Below, in pieces: positions 1-8,143 of a stretch of DNA of 60,486 bases. A program made the translations under genes and the position numbers. The notes under the pieces were generated by a model, which saw only the letters and a program-made list of their open reading frames with translations, was not told where the DNA came from and searched no databases. Every line of letters starts with the position of its first letter. The first letter of the stretch is position 1. Origin of the DNA: a bacterium (lineage in GTDB: Bacteria > Calditrichota > Calditrichia > RBG-13-44-9). The DNA lies in NCBI GenBank assembly GCA_020350205.1, contig CP070707.1, forward strand, positions 867,615 through 928,100, read 5' to 3'.

Positions 1-543
1 CAAGGCCGTGGTTCGTTTCCCGATGGCAGAATCAGTACCCAATAAAGCAATTTTCAGGCAGGATACATCCTCGATTTTCCCGCTGAAGAAATGTAAATCT
101 TTGCGGGATGGAGTTTTCCGGATATCCCGCAAGGTTACGCTGTAATGTTTCGCCAGAGAGACCATATCCGGATCCTCCGTGAGAAAATCATGCAGACCAC
201 AATCAATATTCAACCGCATTTTGATGGCACTTTTCAGGTCATCCCTGGCTGCATTGCTTAACCTGCCACCATCCGGGGCCAGACCCACAACCAGATGTGT
301 GGGACGTTTTCCTGAACTACTGGCATATTGATATGCTTTTTCCAGGTTTTCAAAAATAGGAATACTTTTTGGCGCGCCATCCAGCACTTTACCGGCATCC
401 TGCCCCTGGTATCGAGAGTCAATCACCGACAAAATCCGGTAACGCGCTGTCCGCCGTACCAGCCCGTGAGCGGTTTTCCCATTGGTGGTATTAAAACTTC
501 CTTCACAATAAATGATGGCATTTGCTTCAGGTAGGCGGTTCAC
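1..543 (-). CDS. DUF1611 / DgcN-like protein (partial, 3' end outside window)
   Basis: This is an open frame of 181 codons running off the left edge, read by my own translation of the minus strand. The visible part resembles the DUF1611 family: an N-terminal domain with SVIDSRYQGQDAGKVLDG, then a CGLHDFLTEDPD-type segment, and at the edge a P-loop-like GTDSAIGKRTTAL. Characterised members (DgcN) N-acetylate D-glutamate, and relatives often sit beside dipeptide epimerases. I chose the GTG start because its bases overlap the stop of the upstream PLP-enzyme gene as GTGA and a GGAGG lies five bases before it, so the two genes are probably translationally coupled. Substrate here is unknown. Family assignment is fairly secure; the acetyltransferase role is inference. 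Confidence 0.75.
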   Translation of the reverse strand, partial: MNRLPEANAIIYCEGSFNTTNGKTAHGLVRRTARYRILSVIDSRYQGQDAGKVLDGAPKSIPIFENLEKAYQYASSSGKRPTHLVVGLAPDGGRLSNAARDDLKSAIKMRLNIDCGLHDFLTEDPDMVSLAKHYSVTLRDIRKTPSRKDLHFFSGKIEDVSCLKIALLGTDSAIGKRTTAL

Positions 544-1658
544 GGCTTCCTCCCGGTGAGCATAACCACATAGCGATCACTGGGCAAAGATTCCTTTTTC
601 TGTTGTTCAATCAGAGCAATTAAACCGGCGGTTGAAGCCGGCAGGGTCAGTAATCCTTCCCTTTCTCTCAATAGTTTGGCATACCCCAGCATACTTTTAT
701 CCGTTGCATTTGCTGCCCATCCTTGGGTTGACCTGATTGCAGACAGTGCCATATCCCCATCAATAGAGTGCCAGTTGATGAGCGGTTCATTAATTGCCGA
801 TTCTTTTATTAACTCCGGTTTTAAATCCTCGCATTCGGGGAGATTCTTTAAGAAGGCCTGCACAATGGGATTTTTCCCGAAGGATGAACCCCCGATAATT
901 CGGGGTATTCTGGATGTTTTCCCACGGCGATATAGGCTTAAAAATCCCCTATAGATGCCGGCCAGAGTCGTACCATTCGAGACCGGAACAGCAATGAGAT
1001 AAGGTGCATCTCTCAACTCATCATAAATCTCATAAGCGATTTCGCCATAGGCACGTAATTGTAAAGCGGTATTCGCACCACCGGGATTTGCATCATATAT
1101 TTCATCCATCATGGCCCGATCGCGGGAAACAATAACGGCATTTTCATAATCACCGGGTATCCGAATAATCTCAGCCCCCATTTGCATCATCTCCTGAACC
1201 CGTTTGGTATGGTAGTTTTCAGGGATATAAATAATACAACGCAATCCCGCCACTGAGGCAGCAAGTGCCATGGCAACTCCATAATTACCACAGGTCGCCA
1301 TGGTAATGGCATCAAATCCCCGGCGCAGGGCGTCCATCGCCTGCGCAAAAGCGATACGATCTTTCTGTGTGCCTGATGGATTAGCACCTTCAAATTTTAG
1401 AAATATCTGCCTGAAACCTACTTCGCGCTCCAGATTACGCGCCCGGGCCAGGTGGGTGTCTCCCACTTCTGATTCAAACACATCCTCGAATGCTTCCAGA
1501 CGTTCTTCGACATCTCTATTTTTATCCGCCGCAATCTTTTTCTGGTTTTCAATCTCCGGCCAGGGGGTGGTGACTTCAGGAGATGCCCCATCAAGTAAAT
1601 CAAATAAATTTTCACCCTTGGCAAGCAGATCCGATTTATCGTCATGATATTGATTCAT
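540..1658 (-). CDS. PLP-dependent threonine synthase-fold (fold type II) enzyme
   Basis: A 372-residue protein of the threonine synthase/cysteine synthase fold. The PLP lysine is likely K99 in NPSGTQKDR, which corresponds to the NPTGSFKDR motif of threonine synthase. The TCGNYG loop nearby corresponds to the phosphate-contacting SGNTG loop. A late LPASTAG segment matches the family's C-terminal EPA-like motif. About 85 residues of acidic N-terminal extension precede the fold. The S-to-T and F-to-Q changes around the lysine make true threonine synthase doubtful. It could catalyse a beta-elimination or beta-replacement. The stop overlaps the DUF1611 start by four bases, and a 134-bp gap separates it from the deacetylase fusion upstream, so a separate promoter is possible. 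The fold is secure; the reaction is not. Confidence 0.85.
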   Translation of the reverse strand: MNQYHDDKSDLLAKGENLFDLLDGASPEVTTPWPEIENQKKIAADKNRDVEERLEAFEDVFESEVGDTHLARARNLEREVGFRQIFLKFEGANPSGTQKDRIAFAQAMDALRRGFDAITMATCGNYGVAMALAASVAGLRCIIYIPENYHTKRVQEMMQMGAEIIRIPGDYENAVIVSRDRAMMDEIYDANPGGANTALQLRAYGEIAYEIYDELRDAPYLIAVPVSNGTTLAGIYRGFLSLYRRGKTSRIPRIIGGSSFGKNPIVQAFLKNLPECEDLKPELIKESAINEPLINWHSIDGDMALSAIRSTQGWAANATDKSMLGYAKLLREREGLLTLPASTAGLIALIEQQKKESLPSDRYVVMLTGRKP

Positions 1659-1792
1659 ACAAAATTTATTTCCTGTCTATAATTTTACAATAGTTAATTG
1701 AAGCTTTAAAAATGAAGTATTTTCATCCGAATCAATATGATAAAACATTGTAATCATTGCAAACAAAATAAAGACCGTCGTTTTCTCATCGG

Positions 1793-3535
1793 TTAGGAAG
1801 CATAGAAACCCCGCCACAATCCGGTGAAAAAGTGACGTGCATTCACTCCGAGATTTCTTTGATTATACCCACCCTCCTGTACTACCAGGGTGGGAATTTT
1901 AAGATGGCCGATCATGAATCCGTTCCTGTAAAAATCCTGCGCCGTTAATGTCCAGCTACCGGTAGGATCTCCTTTGGCGGTATCCAACCCCAACGCAATA
2001 ATGATAAAATCACTTTTAAATTTTCTTATTCTCCCCAAAGCTTTCTCCAGTATTGTCCGGTATTTTTCTCCGTCTACATTCTCCGAGAGAGGAAAGTTTA
2101 TATTATAGCCCCGGCCAATACCGAAACCCTTTTCATCCTCAAATCCGCTAAAATAGGGATAGGCAAAACGGGGGTGTCCGTGAAGAGAAATGGTGAGTAC
2201 ATCAGATCTCTGATAAAAAATATCCTGTTGCCCATTTCCATGGTGATAATCAATATCCAAAATCGTTACTTTGCCATAGTGACTCAGGTACTCCGCCGCA
2301 ATCGCGTTTGAATTGAAGTAGCAGAATCCTCCAAAATTATTCCATTCCGCGTGATGACCCGGTGGTCGTACTAACGCAAAGGCTATTTGACTTCCTCGAA
2401 GGAGACTTTCAACTGAAGTTAGTGTACAATCCACAGCCCTTTTTGCTGCCAGATAAGCATTGCGATTCAGCGGCGTGAAAGTATCAATGCAGTAATATCC
2501 TGCACGTACAGCCAGAATTTTGGGTGGCCTGGCACTGTTGCGAATAGGGAAAACATAGGGATATACCGATTGTCCGGGATTAAGATTCTGACACACGGTT
2601 TTCAGGTAAGTGACGAATTTGGAGTCATGCACCGAACGAATATATTTTTCAGGATATTTCTTTGCCACCCTTTTGGTAAACAGGCCGGTTCTGTCGATTT
2701 CACTAAGTATATTCTTAATACGTATCGGTGATTCTACATAACCTCGTTCACGAACATGATGAATATCATGGCGGTCATTTATGACCAGGATTATTTTCTG
2801 ATCATCCGGTATACCCTGATGCCTAAGGAGAGTGATTTCCTGCTTGGTATATTTAAAAGATCTGAATTTAACCGGATCGTCCGTGAAGGACTGAGTGACC
2901 GTTTTAATATATTCGGGCGGACAAATGTCTTTATATTTACGCTCCAGAATGAGCTGAACGATGCTTTGTGCCTCTTTTCTGTAAAGCTTCCTCCCCTTTC
3001 CCATATCATCAAACATTAGATAAGGTGGATTGTCGTCGTTGGGATTTAATGGTGTTTCATAAAGGGTATTGGTGATAGGGCGGACTCCAAAATGCTCGTA
3101 AAATTTTAATCGGGCAATATTCTCTTTCCGAATCTCAGGATCTCTTGAAATCGCAGGATCGTCCGGCAGGCATTCAAAAAAAATCCCGATACATTGCAAG
3201 GCAAGAGCTTCCTGGCGAACACGCTCATAAAGTGCACCACCTAAACCACGACCGGTAACCCGGGGGGCTGCCGAAATAAAATCCAGAAAGCAAAATTTCA
3301 GATCCGGTTCATGCTGAATTAAAGCAAATCCCTTGACAACCCCTTTTTCATCGTCCGCCACAAACAGTATAGACCGAAAGCCATGTTTCAAAGGATGGCC
3401 CAATTTTTCAGGCAATTTTAAAACTTCATCTTCAGTGATGAAATGGAATTGAGACCGCAGGATGGATTGAACCTGGGATATAGCATATTGATTGATCGGT
3501 AAAACGTGATCAAATATTTTTCTAATTCGAAACAT
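1793..3535 (-). CDS. GNAT acetyltransferase - histone deacetylase family fusion protein
   Basis: A 580-residue two-domain protein. Residues about 15-160 form a GNAT domain with the acetyl-CoA loop RVTGRGLGG at 92-100. Residues about 245-575 are a zinc deacetylase of the HDAC/AcuC/acetylpolyamine amidohydrolase superfamily. All key residues are visible: RPPGHH (H394, H395), the zinc ligands D429 and H431 in DIDYHHGNG and D518 in GLD, and the catalytic tyrosine Y557 in GGYN. The linker (165-245) matches nothing I recognise. A protein able to add and remove acetyl groups inside an aminomutase/ligase cluster points to a small amine substrate such as acetyl-beta-lysine or a polyamine rather than a histone. 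That substrate is inferred; the domains are clear. Confidence 0.9.
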   Translation of the reverse strand: MFRIRKIFDHVLPINQYAISQVQSILRSQFHFITEDEVLKLPEKLGHPLKHGFRSILFVADDEKGVVKGFALIQHEPDLKFCFLDFISAAPRVTGRGLGGALYERVRQEALALQCIGIFFECLPDDPAISRDPEIRKENIARLKFYEHFGVRPITNTLYETPLNPNDDNPPYLMFDDMGKGRKLYRKEAQSIVQLILERKYKDICPPEYIKTVTQSFTDDPVKFRSFKYTKQEITLLRHQGIPDDQKIILVINDRHDIHHVRERGYVESPIRIKNILSEIDRTGLFTKRVAKKYPEKYIRSVHDSKFVTYLKTVCQNLNPGQSVYPYVFPIRNSARPPKILAVRAGYYCIDTFTPLNRNAYLAAKRAVDCTLTSVESLLRGSQIAFALVRPPGHHAEWNNFGGFCYFNSNAIAAEYLSHYGKVTILDIDYHHGNGQQDIFYQRSDVLTISLHGHPRFAYPYFSGFEDEKGFGIGRGYNINFPLSENVDGEKYRTILEKALGRIRKFKSDFIIIALGLDTAKGDPTGSWTLTAQDFYRNGFMIGHLKIPTLVVQEGGYNQRNLGVNARHFFTGLWRGFYAS

Positions 3536-3704
3536 TACTCCCTGAAATTGACCTCCAGGTTATAGTATATTACTGAATTCAAGTTCAAAAAAATTCCTGA
3601 CCTCACGGATGTTTTTTTAACGACACGGAAGTAGACATAATTAACCTTATATCGAAGCTATAAATCAATCTAATCATCATACACGCTGTATTTCATGAGG
3701 ACCA

Positions 3705-4256
3705 TTAGAGCAGAGTATGGGTCTTTTTACCTTCCCCTGAGTGTTTTTTTCTTCTGACGTACTGGGGGTGCGTCTTTAAATTTCGGGAGAGGTAAATATG
3801 TTTTATTTCCTGTCCAAAACCCTGTCTTTTGAAAAAGTTGATCGCCTCCAGATTTTCAGCCTGGGTATCTACCAACAACATTCTGGCACCTTTCTCAACC
3901 ATCAGTTCTGTCAAGCGGTTAAACAATCGGGTACCCACGCCGGTTCGTTTTAAGTCGGGGCTAACACCGATCCACTCCAGGTAGCCATAAATCCAGGAAC
4001 TGCGCCGTTTCTCAATCAACGTACCCAAAGCAAACCCGACAACCTTATCTTGTATTTCGGCCACCAGACTTAATTCACCTTCCGATGCGAACGATTCAAC
4101 CAGTTCATATTCATCCCAGGTTCGGTATAAATTGGGCCACTTATCCGCAGTAAATATCTGCTCACCCAGAGCAAATACAGCCGATAAATCATCAAGCTCC
4201 ATTTCCCGGATATGCAGATCTCCATTAGAAAATTTTGTTTTCGCTATTATTTTCAT
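3705..4256 (-). CDS. GNAT family N-acetyltransferase (RimI-like)
   Basis: Using the ATG at 4256, this is a 183-residue single-domain GNAT protein. The acetyl-CoA loop is LKRTGVGTRLF (residues 102-112), preceded by the expected beta strand YLEWIGVSP. I prefer this start to the ATG 39 bases upstream because AGGAAGG lies just before it, whereas the longer form has no ribosome binding site. The C-terminal 25 residues are rich in Lys, Arg and His and probably disordered. It lies between the cation antiporter gene and the GNAT-deacetylase fusion on the same strand. The substrate is unknown. An amine of the surrounding pathway is plausible; a protein N-terminus, as for RimI, is the alternative. Confidence 0.85.
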   Translation of the reverse strand: MKIIAKTKFSNGDLHIREMELDDLSAVFALGEQIFTADKWPNLYRTWDEYELVESFASEGELSLVAEIQDKVVGFALGTLIEKRRSSWIYGYLEWIGVSPDLKRTGVGTRLFNRLTELMVEKGARMLLVDTQAENLEAINFFKRQGFGQEIKHIYLSRNLKTHPQYVRRKKHSGEGKKTHTLL

Positions 4257-4341
4257 TACCCTTCCTAATCCTTTTTGAATTCTATAATAATACATCGTGT
4301 TTATCTCAAACTTCTTTTCAGATGAGATACTTACAATTCTA

Positions 4342-5436
4342 TTAGTTTTTATCTGGTTCTGGTTTTTTTCTTTTAATCGCCTGCAGCATCAATACCAGTA
4401 AGGTGACGACTGTAATAGGAATGATGAACAGTTGAAATATAGCACTATAGAGTGGCGCCGCATCATGATGGGTAGAGAGGAGCAGGAGGTATATCACATA
4501 GGCCAGATAATAGCCAAAGAAAAGTAATCCCTCCCAGCGCGAAATTTTCCCATCCGTAAAAAATATGGGCAAACAGGCTACTGATATAGCCAGCATCACC
4601 GGAATATCAAACCTCAGAGCAGCGGATGACACCTGGATACCTTCTGAAGAGACCAACCCTGATAATCCCAACACTGCCAGAATATTAAAAATGTTGCTTC
4701 CCACGATATTGCCAACTGCAATATCCTGTTCCCCCTTTATACTGGCCATCACTGAAGTCGCAACCTCCGGAAGAGAGGTGCCGGCAGCAACTATGGTTAA
4801 GCCGATAACCAGTTCACTGATTCCCAGATTTTGCGCAATATAAACCGCAGAATTGATGAGAAACTGTGAGCCCAACATCAATAAAACCAGACCAATAATG
4901 ACAAAACCAAAATTTTTAAGCCATTGAATGATTGATCTTTTCTGAGGATCGTTGGATTCCCCAGTTAATGAATCTCGCTTAAGGAGTTGCTCTCTTTTTG
5001 ATTCCAAAAACAGGAAGATAATATATCCGATCAATCCAAGAAACAGAATTCCTCCCTCCAGCTGGCTGATAATCCCATTCAGGCCGAACAGGAATAAAAG
5101 CACTGAGACCAGGATCATAAGGGGTACATCCAGGCGAATCAATTGAACAGAAATGAATAGAGGTCGGATAATCGCGGAAATTCCCAAAATAAACAGGATG
5201 TTAAAAATATTACTTCCTACCACGTTTCCGAGTGCGATATCAGATGCGCCCTTTAAGCTGGATAAAAGACTAACAGCCAGTTCTGGCGAGCTGGTACCAA
5301 ACGCCACTACCGTTAGTCCGATAATCAGGGGAGAGATCCCCAAGAATGTGGCAAGGCGTGATGCCCCGCGGACTAAAAGTTCGGCCCCGAAAACCAGGAA
5401 AATTAAACCGCCTATAAATTTTAAGGTAATTATCAT
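4342..5436 (-). CDS. Calcium/sodium antiporter (CaCA family, YrbG-like)
   Basis: A 364-residue integral membrane protein with about ten hydrophobic segments. It has the two inverted alpha repeats that define Na+/Ca2+ exchangers: VAFGTSSPELAVS near residue 44 and VAAGTSLPEVATS near 216, each followed by GNxVGSNIFNI. The glutamates in GTSSPE and GTSLPE are the expected ion ligands. A central hydrophilic loop (about 146-172) separates the halves. It starts 92 bp after the aminomutase stop and probably belongs to the same transcription unit. An ion exchanger inside this cluster would suit an osmotic or ionic stress role, but that is inference. Family assignment is secure; ion specificity is not. 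Confidence 0.92.
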   Translation of the reverse strand: MIITLKFIGGLIFLVFGAELLVRGASRLATFLGISPLIIGLTVVAFGTSSPELAVSLLSSLKGASDIALGNVVGSNIFNILFILGISAIIRPLFISVQLIRLDVPLMILVSVLLFLFGLNGIISQLEGGILFLGLIGYIIFLFLESKREQLLKRDSLTGESNDPQKRSIIQWLKNFGFVIIGLVLLMLGSQFLINSAVYIAQNLGISELVIGLTIVAAGTSLPEVATSVMASIKGEQDIAVGNIVGSNIFNILAVLGLSGLVSSEGIQVSSAALRFDIPVMLAISVACLPIFFTDGKISRWEGLLFFGYYLAYVIYLLLLSTHHDAAPLYSAIFQLFIIPITVVTLLVLMLQAIKRKKPEPDKN

Positions 5437-5528
5437 TCAGATTTTTCAGCACGCTCAAAGTATAATATATGAAATGCCCAGTGAAATACAATAAGCATCC
5501 TTCTGGGCATGTCCGTTAAAAATCAGAA

Positions 5529-6632
5529 TTAAACAAAGATCTTTTCGTCTATATCCGTTAGGATTAATTCTTCTACCTGCAGTTTCCCGTTTGAGGAGGG
5601 TTGTTTATAACGGTAAATTTTACCGGCATAATTTTTTAACACTACTTCATCCTCGGAAATTTTTAACAGATATTGCGGAAGTAGGGGAATTTTACCCCCC
5701 CCTCCCGGTGCATCGATGACAAAGTGAGGCACTGCCAGTCCAGATGTCCACCCCCGTATTGCCTGGATAATTTCCAGACCTTTTTCCACTGTGGTTCTGA
5801 AATGCTCAGTCCCGAAAACCATATCGGCCTGGTAAATATAATATGGCCGTACTCTTGCCTGCAGCAGCTTTTGCATTAATTTTTTCATTATATCCGGATT
5901 ATCATTAACCCCCTTAAGCAGAACAGTCTGGTTACCCAAGGGGATACCTGCATTTGCCAGGCGATTCAATGCTCGAACCGCTAGAGGCGTTAATTCTCTG
6001 GGATGATTGAAATGAACATTCATAAATAAGGGGTGATATTTTTGCAGCATTTTTACCAGTTTGGTGGTAATTCGGTGCGGCAGGAAGCATGGAACACGGG
6101 TTCCAATGCGGATGATTTCTACATGAGGCATACGCCTTAACTTTTGCAATATATATTCGAGATTATCATCACCCAATAAAAGCGGATCTCCACCAGAGAG
6201 AATCACATCCCGGATTTCACGATGCTGCCGGATATAAGCCAATCCCTCATCAATATACCTTGTATTAATTTTGGTGGGATCGCCAACTTTTCTTTTTCGA
6301 GTGCAAAATCGGCAATAAGATGCGCAGACATGAGATACCAGAAAAAGACAGCGATCCGGGTACCGATGAACGATATTGTTCACCGGGGAATCCTGATCCT
6401 CAGCCAATGGATCTTCAAACAATCCGTGATCAATCAGCTCTCGTTTATCAGGTATGATTTGTTTGTAAATCGGATCACCCTTACTCTTGATCAGAGATAA
6501 ATAATAGGGGGTAATTTTTATATTAAATTCGTTTTCAATATCCCTAATTTCTTCCAACGGAATACTAAACTTTTTTGCAATTTCACGAGCACTCGTCAGG
6601 CTATTTTGCAGCTGCCGCCGCCACGTTTCCAT
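5529..6632 (-). CDS. kamA: KamA-family radical SAM aminomutase (probable lysine 2,3-aminomutase)
   Basis: A 367-residue radical SAM enzyme. The [4Fe-4S] cysteines are C103, C107 and C110 in HVCASYCRFC. SGGDPLLL is at 146-153, and the PLP lysine is K314 in DAPGGGGK. The two aspartates that bind the side-chain amine of lysine in the clostridial enzyme (D293 and D330 there) correspond to D270 in YIYQAD and D307 in IDAPGG. Glutamate 2,3-aminomutases replace these, so lysine to beta-lysine is the best prediction. It is shorter than clostridial KamA (about 416) and nearer the AblA/EpmB size. The EpmB role (EF-P modification) is the alternative, but neither efp nor epmA is visible and the gene is embedded among acetyltransferases and ligases. 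It follows the GNAT gene by one base. Confidence 0.92.
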   Translation of the reverse strand: METWRRQLQNSLTSAREIAKKFSIPLEEIRDIENEFNIKITPYYLSLIKSKGDPIYKQIIPDKRELIDHGLFEDPLAEDQDSPVNNIVHRYPDRCLFLVSHVCASYCRFCTRKRKVGDPTKINTRYIDEGLAYIRQHREIRDVILSGGDPLLLGDDNLEYILQKLRRMPHVEIIRIGTRVPCFLPHRITTKLVKMLQKYHPLFMNVHFNHPRELTPLAVRALNRLANAGIPLGNQTVLLKGVNDNPDIMKKLMQKLLQARVRPYYIYQADMVFGTEHFRTTVEKGLEIIQAIRGWTSGLAVPHFVIDAPGGGGKIPLLPQYLLKISEDEVVLKNYAGKIYRYKQPSSNGKLQVEELILTDIDEKIFV

Positions 6633-6633
6633 T

Positions 6634-7131
6634 TTATTTCATTCCTCCATTCGAATTAAACCTTTTAATGAAAACTATTTTATCATCTCCGGGTCGATAA
6701 AAGTCTTTTAAACGGGCCTCAATAACGTATCCATTTTTTTGGTAAAATTGTTGAGTAGGATGATATTTCTGCTGGGAAGATGTTTCAATAACTATAATCC
6801 TCCCTTTTTCTTTCCGAATTTCATCTTCCCCAAATGCTAACAATTTTCGTCCAATCCCCTTCTTTTGCATAGCAGGAGAGACTGCTATCCAATAAATATC
6901 ATATGTTCCTTCAGTTGCCGGAGTGGGACCGTAACAGATATATCCTGCTACCTCACCGCCTTCGGCAACCGCTACATAAATCATATAATCTCTCTGATCC
7001 TTGTTGAATAAATAGACATCTATCAATTCCATGGCCACATTGATTTCAGGCAAGGTAAACATATCTGATTGCTGCAGAATTTCGTAGACAACCGCTCGAT
7101 GCGGTGGCGTCATTTTAAGGATGTTAAGCAT
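6634..7131 (-). CDS. GNAT family N-acetyltransferase
   Basis: A 165-residue single-domain GNAT protein with the acetyl-CoA loop PAMQKKGIGRKL (Q89-x-x-G92-x-G94) after the strand YDIYWIAVSP. The start overlaps the end of the second ATP-grasp gene by eight bases, and the stop is one base before the aminomutase start; the ribosome binding site of that gene (GGAGG) lies inside this gene's 3' end. This tight coupling suggests a shared pathway. AblB, which acetylates beta-lysine on its side chain to give the compatible solute N-epsilon-acetyl-beta-lysine, is also a GNAT beside an aminomutase, although known AblB proteins are longer. Activity on beta-lysine or a beta-lysyl peptide is therefore an inference from position. 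Confidence 0.88.
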   Translation of the reverse strand: MLNILKMTPPHRAVVYEILQQSDMFTLPEINVAMELIDVYLFNKDQRDYMIYVAVAEGGEVAGYICYGPTPATEGTYDIYWIAVSPAMQKKGIGRKLLAFGEDEIRKEKGRIIVIETSSQQKYHPTQQFYQKNGYVIEARLKDFYRPGDDKIVFIKRFNSNGGMK

Positions 7132-8143
7132 TAATTTTTCGCCCCATTGCTTGATTTATAATGTGATCAATTAGGTTTTCATAGGTCATTCCTGCAGCCC
7201 TCGCAGCATTGGCAAATCCTGCATCACGGGAAATATCCGGATTAGGATTAAATTCTAGAATAAATATTTTTTCATGGGCATCGACCCGAAGATCTACCCG
7301 ACCGTAGTCTCTTCCTTTTAACAGATGATAGATCTGAATCGCGACGTCCTGCAGGCGGATTCTAAGCTCTTCATCCACTTCTGCCGGACACACCGGGGGA
7401 GTTTTTTGATACATGGGATGATCTGGAAGCCATTTTGCCTCATAGCTGGCTATATGGTTCTGTCCGGGTTCAAGCCGAGAAAAATTAATTTCAGAGAGCG
7501 GTAAAACCCGCGCCGGAGAGTTGCCTAAAAGGCTAATATTAAACTCCCGTCCATCAACAAATTCTTCTACCAGAATTGGCTGGCGATAGGATTCAAGTAG
7601 TTGCGTCACACGCTCAGTTAATTCCAAAAAATTCGTTATAACAGCATCCCCAGTTATCCCCAGACTGGCATCTTCCTGCGCCGGTTTGGCAATGACCGGA
7701 AATTCCAAATAACAGTTTTTAGGCGGGGAACTGAAAACCTGATACATGGGAGTCGCAATTTTTTTTGATTCCATTAAACGTTTTGTGAGAACCTTGTTTT
7801 GGGCCAATCCCAAGGTTAAAGGAGAATTTCCGGTATAAGGTATTCCCAAAAGTTCCCAGACTCCGGCAATACACATTTCTTGCGAAGATCGACCCTGGTA
7901 TCCTTCGCACAGATTAAATATTAAATCATATTTCCGCTGCTTAAAAATCTCCAGGTCTGAAAGCAGAAATTTAACGGGAAGGTATTCCGCCTGATGTCCC
8001 AAATTTTTAACCGCATCGTGGACATTTTTTGCTTCCTCCATCACCGCCGCTTCCGAGATAAAATCCATATCTTGTTGTAGGCCAGATGCTTCCGTCGCAT
8101 TATAAGCAATACATACTTTCAGACTTTTTCCATTATTCTTCAT
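7124..8143 (-). CDS. ATP-grasp ligase, D-Ala-D-Ala ligase-like (second of a tandem pair)
   Basis: A 339-residue protein with the D-alanine-D-alanine ligase architecture: an N-terminal substrate domain with FNLCEGYQGRSSQE near 76, IPYTGNSPLTLGLAQNK near 101, an ATP-binding lysine at K153 (IAKPA), E193-E194 in the hinge, and metal-binding D284, E297 and N299 in VDLRVD and LEFNPNP. It probably forms an amide between two amino acids using ATP. It is not the cell-wall ligase by context: no mur genes are nearby. Its start overlaps the first ATP-grasp gene as ATGA and its stop overlaps the GNAT start. The pair differ widely in sequence, so they probably handle different substrates or successive steps. 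Substrates cannot be read from the sequence. Confidence 0.9.
   Translation of the reverse strand: MKNNGKSLKVCIAYNATEASGLQQDMDFISEAAVMEEAKNVHDAVKNLGHQAEYLPVKFLLSDLEIFKQRKYDLIFNLCEGYQGRSSQEMCIAGVWELLGIPYTGNSPLTLGLAQNKVLTKRLMESKKIATPMYQVFSSPPKNCYLEFPVIAKPAQEDASLGITGDAVITNFLELTERVTQLLESYRQPILVEEFVDGREFNISLLGNSPARVLPLSEINFSRLEPGQNHIASYEAKWLPDHPMYQKTPPVCPAEVDEELRIRLQDVAIQIYHLLKGRDYGRVDLRVDAHEKIFILEFNPNPDISRDAGFANAARAAGMTYENLIDHIINQAMGRKINA

Noticed and set aside
328..534. Plus-strand ORF of 68 codons
   Set aside because: It is antisense to the well-supported DUF1611 reading frame and has no recognisable protein features.
1659..1792. Promoter before the PLP-enzyme gene
   Set aside because: TTGCAA and CATATT at a 17-bp spacing on the minus strand match only 4 of 6 each in AT-rich DNA, too weak to list as a feature.
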